NCBI RefSeq assembly: GCF_002865585.1
Contig: NZ_CP025581.1
Span: forward strand, 2,976,001-3,040,000
Direction: 5' to 3'
Length of the DNA: 64,000 nucleotides
Source: Nocardioides houyundeii
GTDB taxonomy: Bacteria; Actinomycetota; Actinomycetes; Propionibacteriales; Nocardioidaceae
The first letter of the stretch is position 1. Each line of letters begins with the position of its first letter. The notes beneath the pieces are model-generated. The model saw nothing but the letters and a program-made list of their open reading frames with translations, was not told the origin of the DNA and made no database searches. The position numbers and the translations under genes were made by a program. Shown one piece after another: positions 60,074 to 64,000 of this stretch.

Positions 60074-61693
60074 ATGGACGAGCAACAAGCTCCCAATCGA
60101 TCGATTGGCACTCTCGGGTTGACCTTCGTCGCAATCGGCGGCGTCGTCGGCTCCGGAGTGCTGTTCGCACCGCTGTTCGCCGCACAGCAGGCCGGTCCGG
60201 CGGCCATCCTGGCCTGGCCGATCGCCGCGGTGATGCTGATCTCGGTCGCGCTGGTTTATGCCGAGGTTTCCGCCATGCTGCCGGTCGTCGGGGGTCTCGG
60301 GCTGCTGCCCACCTTCAGCCACGGGCAGGGGGTCGGGATCGCGATCAGCTGGGTGGCCTGGGTCGGGTACGTGACGGCCGCACCGATCGAGACGCAGGCC
60401 ACGCTCGAGTACGCCAGCAACGAACCGGCGTTCGACTGGCTCTTCGTCGCCGCGACCTCCTCCAACGGAGAGAGCGCGCTGAGCCTGGGCGGGATCGTCG
60501 CCGCGGCGATCGTCCTCGTCGCCTTCACCGCGCTCAACGCGTTCGGGGTGGCACTGTTCGCGCGGATCAACACCGCGCTGACCTGGATCAAGCTGATCAT
60601 CCCGCTGGTCATCACCATCGCCCTGCTGACGCACTTCTCCACCGCTCCCATCAGGGAGGAGGGATTCGCTCCCGAAGGCGTCGACGGGGTGCTGAGCGCG
60701 ATCACCACCGGCGGAGTGGTCTTCGCGTTCCTCGGCTTTCGGCACGCGCTTGACCTCGCCGGTGAGGCACGACGGCCCCAGCGCGCCATCCCCGTCGCCC
60801 TCGTGGGCGGGATCCTGATTTGTGCCGCGCTCTTCACGGTCCTGCAGCTGGGCTTCATCGGCGCGGTCGACCCGACCGAGCTCGACCGCGGCTGGGCCCA
60901 CCTGGACCAGGGCGGGGCCAACGGTCCCCTCGCGGCGATCCTGTCAGGCCTAGGCATGGCCACGCTGGCCAAGCTCGTGGTCGCCGACGCTGTGCTGGGG
61001 CCGTTCGGCGCAGGCCTGGTCTCCACCGCGTCCAGCGGGCGACTCACGGTGGCGGTCGCCGAGAACGGCCTGTTCCCGCGGGCTGTGTCCGTCTTCTCGC
61101 CCCACGGTGTCCCGCTGCGCGCGATGGCGCTGAATCTGGTGGTCGGGTTGGCGCTGCTGCTCGCCTTCCGCGACGGCTGGTCGGAGCTGCTCGCCTTCAA
61201 CTCCGGAGCCATCGTGCTGTCGATGTGCCTCGGCCCGATCACCGTCGTCGCGTTGCGCCGTCAGGTCCCGGATCGGATCCGCCCGTTCCGGCTGCCCGCG
61301 CTGCCTGTGGTGGCACGGTTCGCCTTCGTCGTGGTCGGCCTCATCATCTACTGGACCGGTTGGGACACGATGATCAAGCTGACCATCCCGATCGTCGTCG
61401 GTGTCGCGGTCCTGTCCTGGCGGATGGTTCGCGACGTGGACCTGGCACGCTCCCTGGCGCCGCGCTCCCTGGTGTGGCTGGGTCCGTACTACGCCGGTCT
61501 GCTGCTGCTGACGTACGTCGGCCGGTTCGGCGGTGGCCGGGAGCTGCTGCCCAACGGTGTCGACATCATCGCCGTCGCTGTGTTCTCGCTGATGATGTTC
61601 GAGTGGGGAGTGCGCTCGGCACTCCCGGACGCGGCAGCTGCGGCCGCCGTCGCAGGGGTCCCGGAGGCTCCTTCAGGCGCAGCGCCGCACTGA
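60074..61693 (+). CDS. APC-superfamily amino acid permease
   Basis: A 539-residue carrier with about 12 membrane helices. The first helix holds the unwound substrate motif GGVVGSGVLFAPLFAA. Helix 6 region is GVVFAFLGFRHALDLAGEAR, with RPQRAIPVALVGG after it, the APC consensus for amino acid/polyamine exchangers. AENGLFPRAVSVFSPHGVPL is the typical helix 8-9 loop. ATG 60074 is used (GTG 60071 is possible). The substrate is not predictable. A secreted M14 peptidase gene follows, so uptake of released amino acids is an attractive but unproved link. Confidence 0.9.
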   Translation: MDEQQAPNRSIGTLGLTFVAIGGVVGSGVLFAPLFAAQQAGPAAILAWPIAAVMLISVALVYAEVSAMLPVVGGLGLLPTFSHGQGVGIAISWVAWVGYVTAAPIETQATLEYASNEPAFDWLFVAATSSNGESALSLGGIVAAAIVLVAFTALNAFGVALFARINTALTWIKLIIPLVITIALLTHFSTAPIREEGFAPEGVDGVLSAITTGGVVFAFLGFRHALDLAGEARRPQRAIPVALVGGILICAALFTVLQLGFIGAVDPTELDRGWAHLDQGGANGPLAAILSGLGMATLAKLVVADAVLGPFGAGLVSTASSGRLTVAVAENGLFPRAVSVFSPHGVPLRAMALNLVVGLALLLAFRDGWSELLAFNSGAIVLSMCLGPITVVALRRQVPDRIRPFRLPALPVVARFAFVVVGLIIYWTGWDTMIKLTIPIVVGVAVLSWRMVRDVDLARSLAPRSLVWLGPYYAGLLLLTYVGRFGGGRELLPNGVDIIAVAVFSLMMFEWGVRSALPDAAAAAAVAGVPEAPSGAAPH

Positions 61694-61803
61694 TCCATGG
61701 CGCTCCAACCGGCGCGCGCTTCTTCGCTCGATGGTCTTGCCTACTGGCGAGTCATGCCCGAGGGTGTGCGCACCTTTCAATTCTCGGACAGAAGGAACTC
61801 TCG

Positions 61804-62976
61804 GTGACTACACGTCGACTCTCAGCCCTTGCCCTTTGCGGGGCACTCACTCTCACCGCCGCCGGCCTGACCGTCGGAGGCCCGGCGCAGGCCAAGCCGA
61901 TCACTTCCCACTGCGGGACCGAGGCCGGCGGCAACTCGGCCGGTTTCGTGAACCACTCCCAGCTCACCTCCGCGCTCGACAAGATCGAGCGCACCAGCAA
62001 GGGCAACGTGCAGGTCGACGTGATCGGCCGCAGCAACCAGGGGCGGGAGATCTACTCCGCCCGGGTCGGCACCGGCGACACCGTGATGCTCGTGCAGTCC
62101 CAGATCCACGGCAACGAGAACCACGGCACCGAGGCCCTGCTCAACATGCTGCAGCAGCTGGGCGGCAACAGCCCGGCCGCACAGGCCACCCGCGAAGGGA
62201 TCACGATCGTCGCGATCCCCCGACTCAACGTCGACGGGGGCGAGCACCAGCACCGGCAGAACGACCAGAGCTGGGCTCAGACGGTGGCTCGGTTCCCGCA
62301 GCTTGCCGGCTCGGCGCCCGCGTGGAACTACAACGCCGGGGTGCCCGGCTTCGACACCAACCGCGACTTCAACCCCGACCTGGACTACGTGCCCCAGCCC
62401 GCCGATCTCCCCGGCAACAGCGGGTCGGTCGGCTGGTACCTGACGCCGGAGGCACAGACCGTCCGTGAGGTCTACCGCGACCTGGAGCAGGAGTTCGGCA
62501 CGGTCGACTACTTCGTCGACCTGCACAACCAGGGCCCGTGCTACCTCGTCGAGGGCACCAACCGTCTCTCCACTCTGTCGATCTCGGGGCGGTTCATCGC
62601 CGACCCGGCCGAGCACGGCACCTGGCCCGAGTTCGACTACGACGCCTCGCGGCGCGCCAACGTCGCCATCTACGACGCCCTGAAGAACCGCGCCGGCAAC
62701 GGCTCGGGATTCGGCGACGTCACCCTCTACCCGCAGGACACCGACCTGCCCGGCACCGCGCTGGGCTCCTTCGCCCTGCGAGGCAGCGCCACCGTTCTCT
62801 TCGAGAGCAGCTCCCAGACGCAGTCCACCGGGCTGAAGGGCAACGGGATGCTGACCAAGCAGATCGAGATCGGGCTGCAGGGGCTGATCGACTCGATCGT
62901 CGACGGGTCCGTCGACTCGCTCAACCCGAACGCGTACGAGGCCATCCCCAACCGGATGCCGGTGCCGCGCAGCTGA
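61804..62976 (+). CDS. secreted M14-family zinc carboxypeptidase
   Basis: A 390-residue exported enzyme. A signal peptide (VTTRRLSALALCGALTLTAA, cleavage near AQAKP) precedes the peptidase. Zinc ligands are His and Glu in QIHGNENHGTEALL (H-x-x-E-like) and the later His in YFVDLHNQGP. Substrate arginine is in TNRDFNPD, and the catalytic Glu is in TVLFESSSQ. It removes C-terminal residues from peptides outside the cell. GTG 61804 has AAGGA about eight bases upstream. A hairpin terminator lies 14 bases after the stop. Confidence 0.9.
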   Translation: MTTRRLSALALCGALTLTAAGLTVGGPAQAKPITSHCGTEAGGNSAGFVNHSQLTSALDKIERTSKGNVQVDVIGRSNQGREIYSARVGTGDTVMLVQSQIHGNENHGTEALLNMLQQLGGNSPAAQATREGITIVAIPRLNVDGGEHQHRQNDQSWAQTVARFPQLAGSAPAWNYNAGVPGFDTNRDFNPDLDYVPQPADLPGNSGSVGWYLTPEAQTVREVYRDLEQEFGTVDYFVDLHNQGPCYLVEGTNRLSTLSISGRFIADPAEHGTWPEFDYDASRRANVAIYDALKNRAGNGSGFGDVTLYPQDTDLPGTALGSFALRGSATVLFESSSQTQSTGLKGNGMLTKQIEIGLQGLIDSIVDGSVDSLNPNAYEAIPNRMPVPRS

Positions 62977-62989
62977 GGCACTGATCCGC

Positions 62990-63018
62990 GGAGGTACGCC
63001 GCTCGCCGGCGTACCTCC
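62990..63018 (+). terminator. terminator hairpin after the M14 peptidase
   Basis: GGAGGTACGCCG (62990-63001) pairs perfectly with CGGCGTACCTCC (63007-63018) around a five-base loop. No T-tract. Confidence 0.75.
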
Positions 63019-63020
63019 GT

Positions 63021-63536
63021 ATCGGGGACAGCTGGGCGACTTCGGACCGGACCCTGCACCCGTCGCTGGGCCCGCTGGCGGACTGGTGGCGGACGGGCAG
63101 AGTCGCCGCCGTGCACGCGGCCGGCCTGCCGGCCCGCAACCGGTCCCACTTCGCCGCGATGGAGGAGGTCGAGGACGCCGACCCGACGTCGTCGCTGCGT
63201 GTGGACTGGCTCAACCGCCTCGCGGATCTCGGCCCACACCTGGACCGCACGACCGTCGTGGTGCTGAGCGAGTTCGGCCGTCGGACGGAGGAGAACAGCA
63301 GCATGGGGCTCGACCACGGCTACGGCAACGCCATGCTGCTGGCCGGAGCCTGCGTCGTCGGCGGGCGGGTGCACGGCACCTGGCCGGGGCTGACTCTGGG
63401 CAGCGACGCCGACCTGCTCGTCACCACCGACTATCGCGATGTCCTGGCCGAGGTCGTCGCGACCAGGTTCGGCGTGTCCGCCGCTCGGGTGTTCCCAGGC
63501 TCTTCCCCCGCACGTGTCGGCGCGATGCGAGCCTGA
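63021..63536 (+). pseudogene. DUF1501 protein remnant, 5'-truncated with internal deletion
   Basis: Frame ISDxW..TLHPSLGPLADWWRTG, then VHAAGLPARNRSHFAAMEEV, then SLRVDWLNRL joins directly to ADLGPHLDRTTVVVLSEFGR and GLDHGYGNAMLLAGA to the stop at 63536. In intact DUF1501 proteins about 150-170 residues separate WLNR from the DLG...TVV segment, and an N-terminal domain precedes HPSL. Both are missing, and no start codon or Shine-Dalgarno precedes HPSL. The deletion is in frame (around 63220). Probably non-functional. A shortened translated product from GTG 63111 cannot be excluded. No DUF1800 partner is nearby. Confidence 0.75.
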
Positions 63537-63555
63537 CGAACGGGCGCGGGTCCGG

Positions 63556-64000
63556 TCAGCAGGGGCGCCAGGTCTTGCCGCCCGGCGCATAGCAACGGGG
63601 GCCGTTGTAGACCGGATAGCTGGGCGACTTCGTGACCGGAGACTTCTGCGTCGGCTTGGGCTTCGGCTTGCGTTGCTCCGCCCGGGCCGTGCGCCACGCA
63701 CGGGTCTTGGCGGTCCGCACGGTTGCGATCGCTCTCGCCAGCGGCTTGCGGGCGGCGCGGATCCACGTGCGCAACGTCGGACCGGGCAGGCCGTACCTCG
63801 CGGCCCTGATCTTGTTCAGCGCCGCCTTGGTGGCGGCGAGACTCGCGATCACCGCGGCGTACTGGGTCTTGGTCTGAGCAGGCATCGCGCGGGCCTGCGC
63901 CACCTTGGACCGCACCTCGTCGAGGTGGCCCGCCGGCGTGCAGCCGAGTCGCGGGTCGAAGAAGCCGACTCGATCCCGAACCGCGGCCTTGCTTGCCCGC
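63556..64000 (-). CDS. unrecognised basic protein, C-terminal part
   Basis: The frame is open from the window's right edge to the TGA at 63558-63556, about 147 residues, so the start lies beyond the window. Near the edge it reads RDRVGFFDPRLGCTPAGHL, then a helical Ala-rich segment, a very basic stretch (RAEQRKPKPKPTQKSP) and a short C-terminal module with two Cys (SYPVYNGPRCYAPGGKTWRPC). The Cys-containing tail after a Lys/Pro linker suggests an exported protein. No family is recognised. Confidence 0.5.
   Translation of the reverse strand, partial: RASKAAVRDRVGFFDPRLGCTPAGHLDEVRSKVAQARAMPAQTKTQYAAVIASLAATKAALNKIRAARYGLPGPTLRTWIRAARKPLARAIATVRTAKTRAWRTARAEQRKPKPKPTQKSPVTKSPSYPVYNGPRCYAPGGKTWRPC

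Overview
The window is about 70 percent G+C, and its codons mostly end in G or C. Its gene set points to a high-GC actinobacterium: DUF3263, DUF4032, DUF1501 and DUF222/HNH (13E12-type) proteins, a groEL with CIRCE elements, LexA boxes of the TCGAAC-N4-GTTCGA type, and many probable leaderless mRNAs. A Nocardioides-like member of the Nocardioidaceae is my best guess, by inference only. There are no rRNA genes and no CRISPR array. One tRNA gene, tRNA-Thr(TGT), is present. About sixty protein genes fill nearly the whole window.

Layout. 1-10.8 kb: the end of a helicase-associated protein, the XPB helicase, a GntR regulator, a MacB/FtsX-type ABC transporter, an alkB gene under a perfect SOS box, a cation/proton antiporter, a lipoprotein hydrolase and a DadA-like oxidoreductase. 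10.9-19.9 kb: groEL with two CIRCE elements, a TadE plus vWA/TadG-like pair, a methyltransferase, a secreted propeller protein with Pro/Glu repeats, and the coupled pair thrC plus a CysO/MoaD-like sulfur carrier. 19.9-30.5 kb: trehalose genes (otsB, and otsA with an apparent frameshift), LytR_C and DUF3263 proteins, a glutamate-synthase-like FMN protein, a PhaC-like hydrolase with a histone-H1-like tail, an MFS carrier coupled to a PLP decarboxylase, ung, and an extradiol dioxygenase. 30.5-31.7 kb: an AbiEi/DUF559-like gene bracketed by two inverted copies of a 49-bp hairpin element. 31.8-43.5 kb: pyridoxal kinase, tRNA-Thr, a GH13 enzyme, DUF4032, gluconate kinase and permease, an MMPL transporter, a nucleotidyltransferase, an EEP hydrolase, SRPBCC, a matrixin-type protease and PPK2. 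43.6-54 kb: a GH2-DUF2804 fusion with an MFS carrier, an SOS-controlled DUF222/HNH gene, an ABC exporter operon (one permease apparently frameshifted), Dps and AIM24.

54.2-59.7 kb is the most interesting accessory region. It holds two paralogous polymorphic-toxin cassettes. The first reads WXG100, second WXG-like helical protein, toxin with an RNase A-like C-terminus, CdiI-like immunity protein, all translationally coupled. The second has a close paralogue of the toxin N-terminus, a different RNase A-like C-terminus and its own immunity gene. It lacks the two small partners and carries a fresh 60-bp tandem duplication. The organisation resembles type VII-secreted LXG toxins with their Lap partners.

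59.7-64 kb: a decayed stretch, an APC permease, a secreted M14 carboxypeptidase, a DUF1501 remnant and the end of an unrecognised protein.

Regulation visible in sequence: many genes start 6-8 nt after a TANNNT hexamer with no Shine-Dalgarno sequence (leaderless). In three places the stop codon TAG of one gene is also the start of the next gene's -10 hexamer. Operon-internal genes are mostly coupled by ATGA or GTGA overlaps. Two genes (otsA and an ABC permease) look frameshifted by one missing base in a C5/G5 run, which could be real or a sequencing artefact.
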